A stretch of 47,775 nucleotides of DNA from a virus. The position numbers were made by a program, and so were the translations under genes. The notes beneath the pieces were generated by a model. It was not told the DNA's origin and made no database searches. It saw nothing but the letters and a program-made list of their open reading frames with translations. Below, piece by piece: positions 11,535 to 19,541 of the stretch. How positions within the stretch are numbered: the stretch's first letter is position 1; each line of letters begins with the position of its first letter. Location: positions 1-47,775 of IMG/VR virus record IMGVR_UViG_3300023108_001641. One strand, 5' to 3'.

Positions 11535-13575
11535 CAATAAAAACACCGTTCCAATCTTTAGGTAAGTCTTGGGTTTTCATATATTCACAACGTTCTATCC
11601 ACATATCATAATAGGCAGACATCTTTCCATCAAAGTGATTGTGTAATAATGTACAACTAGCAATAGCATCATCAAATTTTTGTGCTTTATAAAATTCATG
11701 CATTTCTTCATGCTTACGCTTTGCTGTTCGCCAAGCTGGTTTTACATCATCTAATACTGTCCAAATTCCTATTCCTACTGTTTTACCTTTTACAGCAAGA
11801 TCATCTACTTTGAGATAGAAGAATTCGTCTTTAGTTGCTTCGTATGTATTTTCTCCAACAAGTAGTAAACATCCGTACTCTTTACACTTGCTTTCAATAC
11901 GAGCGGCTGTACTGACTGCGTCTCCAAGTACGTCATAGCTGTGTCTTTTGGTACTTCCCATTTCACCGAGATAACCAAGACCAGTGTTAATACCAGCCCC
12001 CATACCCACAGGTGGACGTCCTTCAGGAATAATAATTTGTTCATTAAAATTCTCCACTGCCTTTAACATATTCAGTCCTGTTTGAACTGCGCTTTTAGGA
12101 TGTTCTGGATCATCAATAGGAGCATTATGTACATGCATACTAGCATCACCTATGTACTTAATAACCATACCGTTTGAATCTAAAATTGGTTGAGTTATAC
12201 TATCCATATATCCGTTCATAATACGGGTGAGTCCCTTAACATCATCGCCAAAAGACTCACCCAGGGGGGTAAATCCACGAAGATCTGAAAAACAAATACT
12301 TACTTCCTTTTTCATTCCTTCTTTTATTAGTGCTGGATTTTCTTGCAATAGTCTTACAACAGTAGGTGAAGCATATCCTGCAAATTGTTTTTTTATAGCT
12401 TGCTTTTGCATATACTCGCTAACAAACCTATTAAAAACTGCATGTAATCCTACTATTAAAACTGTCAGTAAAGGCATTGTTATATCTAATAGATAGAGAT
12501 AATTTGTCCAAGCATAATATACGCCATAGACTAGAGCTCCACCAAAAGCTATAATTTTAATGCCTACTAACCAATATGGAGTAAATCGTGCAAGCAACAC
12601 AAGAGCTATACCCAAGATTGCTGTTGTCATCAATTCAACTAGATTGGACCAATAAGGTCTTTGTATTTGATCTCCGTCTATTACAGTTTGTAAAGTAACT
12701 GCCGCAGGAATATAATTATGTTGAGGTCCTGTAGGACTGGCAATAACACCACCAATACCTTCTGCTGTTACTCCAAGAATAACAGTCTTACCTTCGACCA
12801 TATAAAACACTTCTTCATCTACAACACTTATTTCATTAAATTGCTTATTCCAACGTAGCCAAATTTGTCCATTAGGATCAGTTTTTATAATAGGATATCC
12901 AGGCACTCTAACAGCTTCTATACCTGCACCGGCTTCTTTAACTTGGTAGCTTGGATTTCCTGTTGCAACACGTATGACTTCCACTGCTAAAGCAGGATAC
13001 GTATCTTCTCCAATACGCATGAGGAGTGGTACTCTACGAACTACTCCATCTATTTCAGGAGCAGTATTAAGTACGCCGACACCATCGGCATTATTTCCTA
13101 ACAGCGGAATAGGTCCTAACATCCCCGGCCATTCAAACATGTAAGGCAAAGGATCACCTATTTTTGCAACACCTCTTGGTACTGCATTACGATTAACTTG
13201 TGTTGTACCTGTTTGTGCAATTACAACACCGTTATCGGCAAGTGCTTGAGCAAGTTCTGGGTCACCACCTAGTCTATCAGGTTCTGACATCAAAACAGGG
13301 AGTACTATAATACCCGCACCTGCTTCGCGAAGTTTCCAGATTATATCTGCTAGTACATCACGCTTCCAAGGCCATTGACCGTACTTCTCAATGGCTGGTT
13401 CGTCAATAGCAACTACTACAATGTCTTGGGATACTATTGGCTGATCTGTGTTTTGAAGTAGATCAAACTGCTTCAGCCTAGCAGTTTGTACGATGGTGCT
13501 ATCCCCATAATGCACAAATATCATAACTATTGCTGTAATAAATGCAACAGTCCAATGTGTGATCCACTTACTCAT
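11521..13575 (-). CDS. CHASE2-sensor adenylate/guanylate cyclase (class III)
   Basis: The 684-residue protein has an N-terminal membrane helix (residues about 7-25), a CHASE2-type extracytoplasmic domain to about residue 310 (IVVVAIDEPAIEKYGQWPWKR is diagnostic), a bundle of membrane helices to about 385, and a class III cyclase domain. The two metal-binding Asp are kept (CFSDLRGFTPL and KYIGDASMHV), as are the adenine-selecting Lys and Asp (VIKYIGD, SYDVLGD) and the transition-state Arg (TAARIES). The usual Asn in VNxAAR is Ser here (AVSTAARIE), which may reduce activity. If active it would make cAMP in response to an outside signal. A late motif abuts the ATG. Such a gene is unusual in a phage. 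Confidence 0.9.
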   Translation of the reverse strand: MSKWITHWTVAFITAIVMIFVHYGDSTIVQTARLKQFDLLQNTDQPIVSQDIVVVAIDEPAIEKYGQWPWKRDVLADIIWKLREAGAGIIVLPVLMSEPDRLGGDPELAQALADNGVVIAQTGTTQVNRNAVPRGVAKIGDPLPYMFEWPGMLGPIPLLGNNADGVGVLNTAPEIDGVVRRVPLLMRIGEDTYPALAVEVIRVATGNPSYQVKEAGAGIEAVRVPGYPIIKTDPNGQIWLRWNKQFNEISVVDEEVFYMVEGKTVILGVTAEGIGGVIASPTGPQHNYIPAAVTLQTVIDGDQIQRPYWSNLVELMTTAILGIALVLLARFTPYWLVGIKIIAFGGALVYGVYYAWTNYLYLLDITMPLLTVLIVGLHAVFNRFVSEYMQKQAIKKQFAGYASPTVVRLLQENPALIKEGMKKEVSICFSDLRGFTPLGESFGDDVKGLTRIMNGYMDSITQPILDSNGMVIKYIGDASMHVHNAPIDDPEHPKSAVQTGLNMLKAVENFNEQIIIPEGRPPVGMGAGINTGLGYLGEMGSTKRHSYDVLGDAVSTAARIESKCKEYGCLLLVGENTYEATKDEFFYLKVDDLAVKGKTVGIGIWTVLDDVKPAWRTAKRKHEEMHEFYKAQKFDDAIASCTLLHNHFDGKMSAYYDMWIERCEYMKTQDLPKDWNGVFIATTK

Positions 13576-13579
13576 GCAG

Positions 13580-13587
13580 TATTTATG
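13580..13587 (-). promoter_or_regulatory. T4-type late promoter motif (CATAAATA)
   Basis: CATAAATA on the minus strand four bases before the cyclase ATG, which lacks a Shine-Dalgarno sequence. This is the same arrangement as at 8076-8083. Confidence 0.4.
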
Positions 13588-13593
13588 AGAATA

Positions 13594-13773
13594 TTATTCC
13601 TTAATTAAATTTTTAACAAGTTGTTTTTTTAGATATTCTTTGCCTTTTAGAAAGTCTGTAATTTTACTATTAACTTCGAATTGGTTTTCATACAAAGGAG
13701 CACATTCTCCTTCTTGCATAACTACATCGTCTGGTAATTTAATTACTTTAATTTCATCTTTTACAAATTGCAT
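13594..13773 (-). CDS. Hypothetical protein, 59 aa
   Basis: A small soluble protein (KVIKLPDDVVMQEGECAPLY) with a lysine-rich end; no family recognised. ATG 13773 has AAGGAGGGC upstream. It follows the 160-residue membrane protein gene by ten bases. Confidence 0.55.
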   Translation of the reverse strand: MQFVKDEIKVIKLPDDVVMQEGECAPLYENQFEVNSKITDFLKGKEYLKKQLVKNLIKE

Positions 13774-13783
13774 ATTGCCCTCC

Positions 13784-14266
13784 TTACCAAGATCCATTAG
13801 CAACGCCTATAAAGTAGATAATAAGTGTAAGTATACCTGTACCTATACTAACTAAAATTAATCCTACTATCCATTCTAGAATTGCTTGCTTACGTTCTTC
13901 TGCTCTGTATATTGCGTCTTTGCGTTCTTTACGCATTTTTGCTTCAATAGAAACTATTTCATCCCAAGCACTAGGTCCATAGAAAAAGCTGATGTAACCT
14001 TTTAGTTCATCACGCATTTCTTTTGCTTTTTGTTTGTGTCCCCAGACTTCCAATGCGTTTTGTTCTATTTGACTGCTACCAAATAGTTTTTTAAACATTG
14101 GTGGATTTTCTGCTTGCCTATGTGCAAAATCTAAATCACTGATAGATGTTGCCCATTGGTTAAGTGTGCCAGCCATATCACTAAGTTCTTTACCTGTGTC
14201 TATAGCTGATTTTATTCCGCGATAAGCGGCCGTGGCCATTCCTATGGCTGATACTGGATCTATCAT
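13784..14266 (-). CDS. Phage membrane-anchored protein, 160 aa
   Basis: The protein starts with small-residue helices (MIDPVSAIGMATAAYRG), has a charged helical middle (EAKMRKERKDAIYRAEERK) and ends in a membrane helix (LEWIVGLILVSIGTGILTL). Proteins with this layout occur repeatedly in T4-like marine phages without a known role. It may be a structural or lysis-related component. Confidence 0.65.
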   Translation of the reverse strand: MIDPVSAIGMATAAYRGIKSAIDTGKELSDMAGTLNQWATSISDLDFAHRQAENPPMFKKLFGSSQIEQNALEVWGHKQKAKEMRDELKGYISFFYGPSAWDEIVSIEAKMRKERKDAIYRAEERKQAILEWIVGLILVSIGTGILTLIIYFIGVANGSW

Positions 14267-14309
14267 TTATTTCAAGCCCTCATTGGACGGCGAATGCCGT
14301 ACAATGTAT

Positions 14310-14486
14310 TTAGCGTTGCAAAAGTTTTTTCTTTAGATCAAAAGTTTTAGGCATAGGTTCTCTACCTAGTCTAATATTCATTTCTTTTATTCTACTTTTT
14401 ATCATTGCAACTTTTATTACAAGTTCGTCTGTACTAGGATCGTACTCGTCAATTGGTTGAAATAGATTTTTTATAGTTTGTATCAT
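14310..14486 (-). CDS. Hypothetical small protein, 58 aa
   Basis: ATG 14486 opens 58 codons: a basic helical protein (VIKVAMIKSRIKEMNIRLGR). It begins four bases after the stop of the 73-residue membrane protein gene and fits the operon spacing. No family recognised and no strong ribosome binding site. Confidence 0.5.
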   Translation of the reverse strand: MIQTIKNLFQPIDEYDPSTDELVIKVAMIKSRIKEMNIRLGREPMPKTFDLKKKLLQR

Positions 14487-14489
14487 GTG

Positions 14490-14708
14490 CTATTTAACTT
14501 GGAATACTGGTTCCCAACTCCAATCCGGAACCTGTTGCCAAAATACTTCTGGAGATACAAAAACTGTTTCCCAAGTAGCATTAACAACACGATACTCAAA
14601 ATATAAATGTGTAATATAAATTACACCCATTGCAATTATAAGTCCACAAATAAAAAAATATAATTTTTCTAAAGGTGACCAATAATGATCTTGATTAAAC
14701 TCGCTCAT
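14490..14708 (-). CDS. Small membrane protein, 72 aa
   Basis: A single membrane helix (LYFFICGLIIAMGVIYITHL, residues about 17-36) is followed by an aromatic-rich tail (WQQVPDWSWEPVF). ATG 14708 shares one base with the TAA of the gene before and has GGAGG upstream. It lies downstream of the curli operon on the same strand; a link to it is only positional. Confidence 0.6.
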   Translation of the reverse strand: MSEFNQDHYWSPLEKLYFFICGLIIAMGVIYITHLYFEYRVVNATWETVFVSPEVFWQQVPDWSWEPVFQVK

Positions 14709-14983
14709 TAGCATCCTCCCTCAATATGATATTTTCTAGTTTTGCCCCAGCAAGGATCTATATTATTATGCGAACCCCCTGGATATCTAAACTGAGGATT
14801 TGCTTTCAGAAAAGCCTTTGTGTGCTCTAGGTCTTTGACATAAAATTGTTGTCTACCTTTTCCTGCACAATAAGAGGCTTTTGTAAAATCAAACCCTATA
14901 AATCTTTCTTCTACTGGTTTATTATAATCATAGCCGTTTGCCAGTAGACATTCCTTAGCTATGTCGTTGAATCCCATTTCCAT
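14708..14983 (-). CDS. Hypothetical protein downstream of the curli operon, 91 aa
   Basis: A soluble protein with four cysteines and the segment KASYCAGKGRQQFYVKD; no family recognised. ATG 14983 has GGAGGG upstream. It follows the curlin-like gene by 27 bases and could be an accessory factor of that system, but nothing in the sequence shows it. Confidence 0.55.
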   Translation of the reverse strand: MEMGFNDIAKECLLANGYDYNKPVEERFIGFDFTKASYCAGKGRQQFYVKDLEHTKAFLKANPQFRYPGGSHNNIDPCWGKTRKYHIEGGC

Positions 14984-15010
14984 GTTTTTGCCCTCCAAAA
15001 ATATATTTGT

Positions 15011-16066
15011 TCAGTTTTGTGTTACGGTTACTGAACAACCGTTGGCATTCGTACAAATGCCTGTCAAACTATAAGACTTGCTTGTAGTTGTATTGTTTGT
15101 GGTTTGAGTGCTTGTAAAGTCATAAGCACCACCACTGTTTGTAAGATCAACTTCAAATGAATGTGCCATAGTTCCACGTTGACTAGCATCAACTGTATGA
15201 TCATCACCTGTAAGCACAATATCTGCCCATTGTTGACCACCATTGCCTCTTTGCAATAAATCCACTGTGTTATCGTCGCCTGTGATTTCAACAAAGCCAT
15301 CGTGTCCTGCTTTGCCCATTTGTGTATGTGTCACACCATTGTTATCACCATTTACTACGTTTGCTATATGATGTCCAGCACCTCCGCCACCGGCTCTGTT
15401 GGTGTCTGTTTGATAACTGTCTAAAATATTGTTATTGCCTGTAACAGTCCAGTATACTTCGTGATCACCTGTTTCATCTGTATCAACAGTGCCATCGTCG
15501 TGTTTGCCTTGCCAAGCATTGACAGCATTATAATTACCCGATACTACAACACGGCTAAAGTTATTGTCTGATTCTTGATAACTATCTAAGTCATTGCTGT
15601 CTCCGTCGGCTTCTGCGTATGCATCGTTGTAATCACCTTCTTGATATATTACTATTGTATTGCCATCATTATTGTAACTATTACCAGTTTCGGCGTGAGC
15701 ATCATTGTTGTCACCTAGTTGTGTAACGGTCATTGTGCAGTCTTCACCGTGACAGTCTATCACAGCATCATTATTATCGCCAGTCTGTGTTAGAGTGCTA
15801 CTGCTATCTCCTATATCAGCATTGTATATTCCAAGCGTATTGTTGTTGCCTGTTTGTGTATAAGAAAATGTAGACGGACCAAGACTTCCTAGCAGTCCTT
15901 TGTTTGATAGGTTATTCAAATCACCAATTTTATTGTTTTCACCATCCTGAGTAATAGTCAAAGTTAGATCGTCACCGACTTGGTTAATATAAATTTCATT
16001 AGCCCAACTAGTTTGACTGAATAATGTCAATGCTATTGTTAGTGCTTTCGCCCACCCTGTAGTCAT
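15011..16066 (-). CDS. Curlin-like fibre subunit 1 (CsgA/CsgB type)
   Basis: The 351-residue protein has a signal peptide ending at SWA, followed by NEIYINQVGDDL, the same mature N-terminus as the second curlin-like protein at 17138-17866. The body is many imperfect repeats with the curlin signature Q(T/L)GDNN, for example FSYTQTGNNN, TLTQTGDNND and VTQLGDNNDA, which stack into an amyloid beta-solenoid. It would be exported through CsgG and assemble on the cell or released debris. ATG 16066 overlaps the FecR-like gene by 59 bases. It is longer than Escherichia coli CsgA. Confidence 0.85.
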   Translation of the reverse strand: MTTGWAKALTIALTLFSQTSWANEIYINQVGDDLTLTITQDGENNKIGDLNNLSNKGLLGSLGPSTFSYTQTGNNNTLGIYNADIGDSSSTLTQTGDNNDAVIDCHGEDCTMTVTQLGDNNDAHAETGNSYNNDGNTIVIYQEGDYNDAYAEADGDSNDLDSYQESDNNFSRVVVSGNYNAVNAWQGKHDDGTVDTDETGDHEVYWTVTGNNNILDSYQTDTNRAGGGGAGHHIANVVNGDNNGVTHTQMGKAGHDGFVEITGDDNTVDLLQRGNGGQQWADIVLTGDDHTVDASQRGTMAHSFEVDLTNSGGAYDFTSTQTTNNTTTSKSYSLTGICTNANGCSVTVTQN

Positions 16067-17135
16067 AGATTTGAAAATCTCCCTGCTGTACATTTAATGA
16101 ATAGCCATACCTGTCATTCATTGTTATGCTGGTAGTATTAGATCCATCTTCACGGAACCAATGATAACCATTATCAATCTTATTAAAACGTATACCGGTT
16201 TGACTGTCATAACCGTAAATGCTAGTATCTTCTTTTAAAAACATTTCATTCTGTCTTTGTAATTCATCTCTAAATATAGCCATTAGAGCGGCATTCAGCT
16301 GATCCAACATGTCGTATAATAATTCGCCTAACAAGTGATCTGTTTCGTCTAATGCTGTTACCCATATGTCATCTACATTTAATAGATCTTGATCCAGTCC
16401 GTCAAATTCTAAAAAGTCCAAGCCTAAAAAATCATACATTTCTTTATGACGTTTTTTTATAACCATTTCTTCATCTTCGTAAGGTGTACGCTTGCGAAGT
16501 AAAATCAATTGATTGAGTAAATTTTCATCTACATCAATAAGTAAAGGGGGAGATGGAGGTTCCCAACGTGTGCTGGTCATCGTTGATTGGAAGGCTTGAT
16601 TCATGATAACTTGTCCTGCGTCGGTTTCAACTTCTATCTCTCCAGTGTAACAATTTCCATTTGTGTCACAAGAAGGAAGAAGTGTGATCATTGAACCACC
16701 CATCTCATCTACTATCATTACAAAATCGGTTCCCCTAACTCCGATTGTAGCAGATGGGGTACTAATCTTAACATTCTGACGGTATTTTTTTGCAATTTGC
16801 CCTGAAGCATATCGCACTCCGCCAAGACTTGCCTTGATTGAAAGACTGCCAACATCGTTGGCTGGATCATAGACGAACTCGTCGATTACCAAACGTGAAT
16901 GTTCAGTTATATCTACACGAGTTTCGTCTATGAAATCGATTCTCATAGTTCCTCGAGCTGTTACGGCTGTGTCCATAGTTTGTACACCAACACCGCTACC
17001 GCCTTCAATTACATCGCTTCCTCGTTCTAGCACACCAGACCCTTTAATTTTACCAATGTTACCCGCAGGTACATTCGCAAATGCTGTTGCAATAGAAAGA
17101 CCAAGCCACCCAATTATCAGTAGGAAAACTCTCAT
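16008..17135 (-). CDS. FecR-domain exported protein of the curli operon
   Basis: A signal peptide ends near ANVPAG. The first 150 mature residues form a FecR-type beta domain, with the diagnostic TPSATIGVRGTDF near residue 130. The C-terminal part is acidic and helical and ends with a stretch resembling a curlin-like repeat (YGYSLNVQQGDF and NNSIDIIQSN). It could act as a periplasmic or surface adaptor or nucleator for the fibres. It starts at ATG 17135 immediately after the stop of the other curlin-like gene; GTG at 17138 is an alternative. Confidence 0.8.
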   Translation of the reverse strand: MRVFLLIIGWLGLSIATAFANVPAGNIGKIKGSGVLERGSDVIEGGSGVGVQTMDTAVTARGTMRIDFIDETRVDITEHSRLVIDEFVYDPANDVGSLSIKASLGGVRYASGQIAKKYRQNVKISTPSATIGVRGTDFVMIVDEMGGSMITLLPSCDTNGNCYTGEIEVETDAGQVIMNQAFQSTMTSTRWEPPSPPLLIDVDENLLNQLILLRKRTPYEDEEMVIKKRHKEMYDFLGLDFLEFDGLDQDLLNVDDIWVTALDETDHLLGELLYDMLDQLNAALMAIFRDELQRQNEMFLKEDTSIYGYDSQTGIRFNKIDNGYHWFREDGSNTTSITMNDRYGYSLNVQQGDFQIYDYRVGESTNNSIDIIQSN

Positions 17136-17137
17136 CA

Positions 17138-17866
17138 CTAATCGCTTTGTGTAATGTCAACGTCAGCATCATCACCGCTAAAATCTGCACTGATAGTATT
17201 GTCATTTATACCGCTTTGGTTAATAACAAAACTTCCGCCGCCACCAGTTATGTCTAGATCTACTGTATGACCATTTGTACTACCATCGCCACTGATATCA
17301 ATGTCTATTGCATTACCACCGCTACCAGCAGTTGAACTACCAGCCGTAGGTGTAGCTGTGCTAAGTGTTGCACTGTTGTCAATTACAACAGTTATTGCCG
17401 CACTTTCACCATCAACAGTTGTGTTAGTAATGTTATTATCACCTGTTACTGTGAAGTTTATCGTACTACCATCAGCATCAGCTGTGCCACCGATTGCAAA
17501 TGTAAAATCATTTGTGTCTCCTGTGGTTGTGATGTTAAGTGTAATATTTTCACAGTTTGTACCGCCACTATCACAAGTTAAATCTACTGTATTGTAGTCA
17601 CCTGTGAATGCCCAAGTACCTGTGTAACTATTGCCATTAATGACTGCCGCAATGTCATTGTTATTACCAGTCTGCGTGATACTAAAGGTCATATCATCAC
17701 CATCGAGATCAACTGCTGTAGTTGAATCACCAAATTGGTTACTAGATCCATCCTGTGTAATGTCTAAATCTAAGTTGTCGCCAACTTGATCAATGTAAAT
17801 CTCGTTAGCGAATGACATAGATCCAAATAATAACAGGAACATACCTATAATTATTGAACGCATCAT
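17138..17866 (-). CDS. Curlin-like fibre subunit 2
   Basis: The signal peptide ends at SFA and the mature protein begins NEIYIDQVGDNL, as in subunit 1. Repeats of the form SITQTGNNND and NITTTGDTND continue through the 242 residues and it ends in ADVDITQSD. It is rich in Thr, Ser, Gly and Asp with few charged basic residues, typical of extracellular amyloid subunits of marine organisms. Two subunits in one operon recall the CsgA and CsgB pair (major subunit and nucleator), but which is which cannot be decided. Confidence 0.85.
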   Translation of the reverse strand: MMRSIIIGMFLLLFGSMSFANEIYIDQVGDNLDLDITQDGSSNQFGDSTTAVDLDGDDMTFSITQTGNNNDIAAVINGNSYTGTWAFTGDYNTVDLTCDSGGTNCENITLNITTTGDTNDFTFAIGGTADADGSTINFTVTGDNNITNTTVDGESAAITVVIDNSATLSTATPTAGSSTAGSGGNAIDIDISGDGSTNGHTVDLDITGGGGSFVINQSGINDNTISADFSGDDADVDITQSD

Positions 17867-17872
17867 TGTCCT

Positions 17873-18673
17873 CTACTTTCTGAACTCCCAGAGTCCTTTT
17901 CTTTCACCTTCATATACCAGTTCTATTATGCCGGCCTCAATAGCCGCCCTTACAGCATAATTTACTGGTTCGTTCACTGAGTACCCTGCCTCAGTTTCAA
18001 CTAATTTAGTACCCAAGTCAAAGAACTTGAATACATCCGCTCCGGATCTATAGCTCGCTATTGTTTTCTCTGTCGCTATACTCATTAGCACTCTTCCTGT
18101 GCTAACTGATACTAACCGCATTACTACGGTTACAGTATCTACTCGGTATTCAGTTTGAATACCAATTCCTAAATATCTTGCACCGGCTCCTCCCACTGTG
18201 TTATTAGAGTCGTATCCAACAACACCTCCTTCTAGAATCAATCCTGCGAACAACATTGGTTTTAATGGAGTTGGCCCATTAGGCATTTCTTTTTCATAAA
18301 CTTCTCTTGTGTTACGTATTAACTGGCGCTCTTTGATAAGATTGTCCATGCCAACACGTTCAACAACTTCGAACCATGATTCGTTGCCTACTTCTTGTAG
18401 TGCTTTTATAACCCAAACCTCAGCCCCCTGGGTAACAGCGGAGCTCAGATTTGCGATTTTATCAGCAGGTTTACGCTGACCTGTTTTATCGGAAAAACTA
18501 TAAACAGCAATAGTAATTTTTTTGCCTTCGATTGGCGGAACGGCGCTCATGCGCTCTGGTATAGGTGAAGGTTGTAATGTTGGTGGGTTGTCAATTTCTA
18601 CCTTGTTAGGAATAGAAGTACAACCAGCCATCATCGCTAGTAGTAGGATTAAAAGCAGGGATTTTTTAATCAT
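17873..18673 (-). CDS. csgG: CsgG, curli secretion channel lipoprotein
   Basis: A lipoprotein signal ends at LLAMMAGC (Cys18). The rest follows CsgG closely: IAVYSFSDKTGQRKPAD, a GARYLGIG motif, TVTVVMRLVSVSTGRVL, then NEPVNYAVRAAIEAGII and a terminal GLWEF. CsgG forms a nine-subunit outer-membrane pore for curlin export. Length 266 is normal. Its ATG shares one base with the TAA of csgF. CsgE is not seen in this window, so substrate gating may rely on the host or be absent. Confidence 0.95.
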   Translation of the reverse strand: MIKKSLLLILLLAMMAGCTSIPNKVEIDNPPTLQPSPIPERMSAVPPIEGKKITIAVYSFSDKTGQRKPADKIANLSSAVTQGAEVWVIKALQEVGNESWFEVVERVGMDNLIKERQLIRNTREVYEKEMPNGPTPLKPMLFAGLILEGGVVGYDSNNTVGGAGARYLGIGIQTEYRVDTVTVVMRLVSVSTGRVLMSIATEKTIASYRSGADVFKFFDLGTKLVETEAGYSVNEPVNYAVRAAIEAGIIELVYEGERKGLWEFRK

Positions 18674-19140
18674 TAGAAATTAAACTCCCCTGATCCTGGT
18701 ATTGTGATAGTTGTAATACTACCATCAGCGTCCACAACTTCAAGTGTTAGTTCACTTGTAGTAGGATCTCGGGTCCAAGTAATTGTTGAACCTTCAATTT
18801 CTGCTGTTCCTGTTGATGCACAACTGTCTGAACAGTCAGCAAACATACTGTCTACCATCTGCTTAGAGAGTGTTGCATAAATTCTTGATTCTACGTTTTT
18901 AACAAATTTATTAAGAGTACTATTTTCTAGTTCTCGCTCTAAACGGTTTGCTTCAGCCTCTGCTTCTTTACGTAAATCTTCTTTTCTGTTATGTTGTAAT
19001 TGTTCAACACTTAGAACATGCGTTGAATATCCATTACCATAATGGAATGCTGGATTTTTAAATCCCCAAGTAAGATCACTTGCGGCTACTTGTGGCATGG
19101 CCAGGAAGATAGCCAATATTATGTAAAATAATTTCTTCAT
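18673..19140 (-). CDS. csgF: CsgF-like curli assembly factor
   Basis: After a signal peptide ending at QVAA the mature protein starts SDLTWGFKNPAFHYGNG, equivalent to the CsgF N-terminal segment that plugs the CsgG pore. The C-terminal part (STITWTRDPTTSELTLEVVD and ITTITIPGSGEF) resembles the beta region of CsgF. CsgF couples secretion to nucleation at the surface. ATG 19140 has GGAGGG upstream; a late promoter lies at 19161-19168 and the palindrome at 19174-19191. It is the first gene of the curli operon. Confidence 0.88.
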   Translation of the reverse strand: MKKLFYIILAIFLAMPQVAASDLTWGFKNPAFHYGNGYSTHVLSVEQLQHNRKEDLRKEAEAEANRLERELENSTLNKFVKNVESRIYATLSKQMVDSMFADCSDSCASTGTAEIEGSTITWTRDPTTSELTLEVVDADGSITTITIPGSGEFNF

Positions 19141-19160
19141 GATTGGAAGCCCTCCATTAA

Positions 19161-19168
19161 TATTTATC
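19161..19168 (-). promoter_or_regulatory. T4-type late promoter of the curli operon (GATAAATA)
   Basis: GATAAATA on the minus strand, 20 bases before the csgF start and leaving room for the GGAGGG site. It suggests late expression of the curli genes. Confidence 0.55.
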
Positions 19169-19173
19169 AAAAA

Positions 19174-19191
19174 GTGTTAAAATTTTAACAC
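19174..19191. promoter_or_regulatory. Perfect 18-bp palindrome, candidate operator
   Basis: GTGTTAAAATTTTAACAC is its own reverse complement. It lies in the 75-base gap between csgF (minus strand) and the Fis-like gene (plus strand), next to the late promoter of the curli operon. It is a likely binding site for a dimeric regulator, possibly the Fis-like protein itself. Confidence 0.6.
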
Positions 19192-19215
19192 CTTTCTTTA
19201 GATGATATATAATAT

Positions 19216-19455
19216 ATGAGCATACTAAAAGAACAAGAATATATATGGGGTGTTTTTGATGAACTAGCAAAAACAAAACCAGCTAGAGAGATAAAATCAA
19301 ATCTGCCAGATGAGGTAGACAATTTCATTATAGATAAGATTGCTGAAGCACTTAAAGAACACAACTGGAATCAAACCAAGGCCAGTAAATCATTAGGTAT
19401 TAAAAGAACTACCTTAATTGCAAAATGTAAAAAGTACGGATTGTTTTGGAAGTAA
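19216..19455 (+). CDS. Fis-family helix-turn-helix protein, 79 aa
   Basis: The C-terminal half EHNWNQTKASKSLGIKRTTL followed by KCKKYGL is the Fis/NtrC-type HTH_8 domain, with the Asn-Gln-Thr and Leu-Gly-Ile pattern well kept. The N-terminal 40 residues are helical and probably dimerise. It is transcribed away from the curli operon, with a palindrome between them, so it is a good candidate regulator of that operon and of itself. TATAAT at 19208-19213 is two bases before the ATG and there is no Shine-Dalgarno sequence, so the message may be leaderless. Confidence 0.85.
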   Translation: MSILKEQEYIWGVFDELAKTKPAREIKSNLPDEVDNFIIDKIAEALKEHNWNQTKASKSLGIKRTTLIAKCKKYGLFWK

Positions 19456-19456
19456 A

Positions 19457-19485
19457 AAGGGTGCTGTTTTACCAGCACCCTTGCC
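19457..19485 (-). terminator. Intrinsic terminator of the pcyX-heme oxygenase operon
   Basis: GGGTGCTG and AGCACCC flank a short loop; on the minus strand five Ts follow. On the plus strand it sits directly after the Fis-like gene with a weaker T tail, so it may work in both directions. Confidence 0.7.
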
Positions 19486-19523
19486 CTCACGCTCTAATAT
19501 TATTTAAGCATGAGGTTACCTAA

Positions 19524-19541
19524 GTTAAGTAGCTACTTAAC
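19524..19541. repeat. Perfect 18-bp palindrome at the end of the bilin reductase gene
   Basis: GTTAAGTAGCTACTTAAC is self-complementary and spans the stop codon of the bilin reductase gene. There is no T run on either side, so it is not a plain terminator. It could protect the 3' end of the message or bind a protein. Confidence 0.5.

Noticed and set aside
15011-17866. CRISPR or DNA repeat array
   Set aside because: The periodicity is at protein level (curlin repeats with variable codons), not identical DNA repeats with unique spacers.
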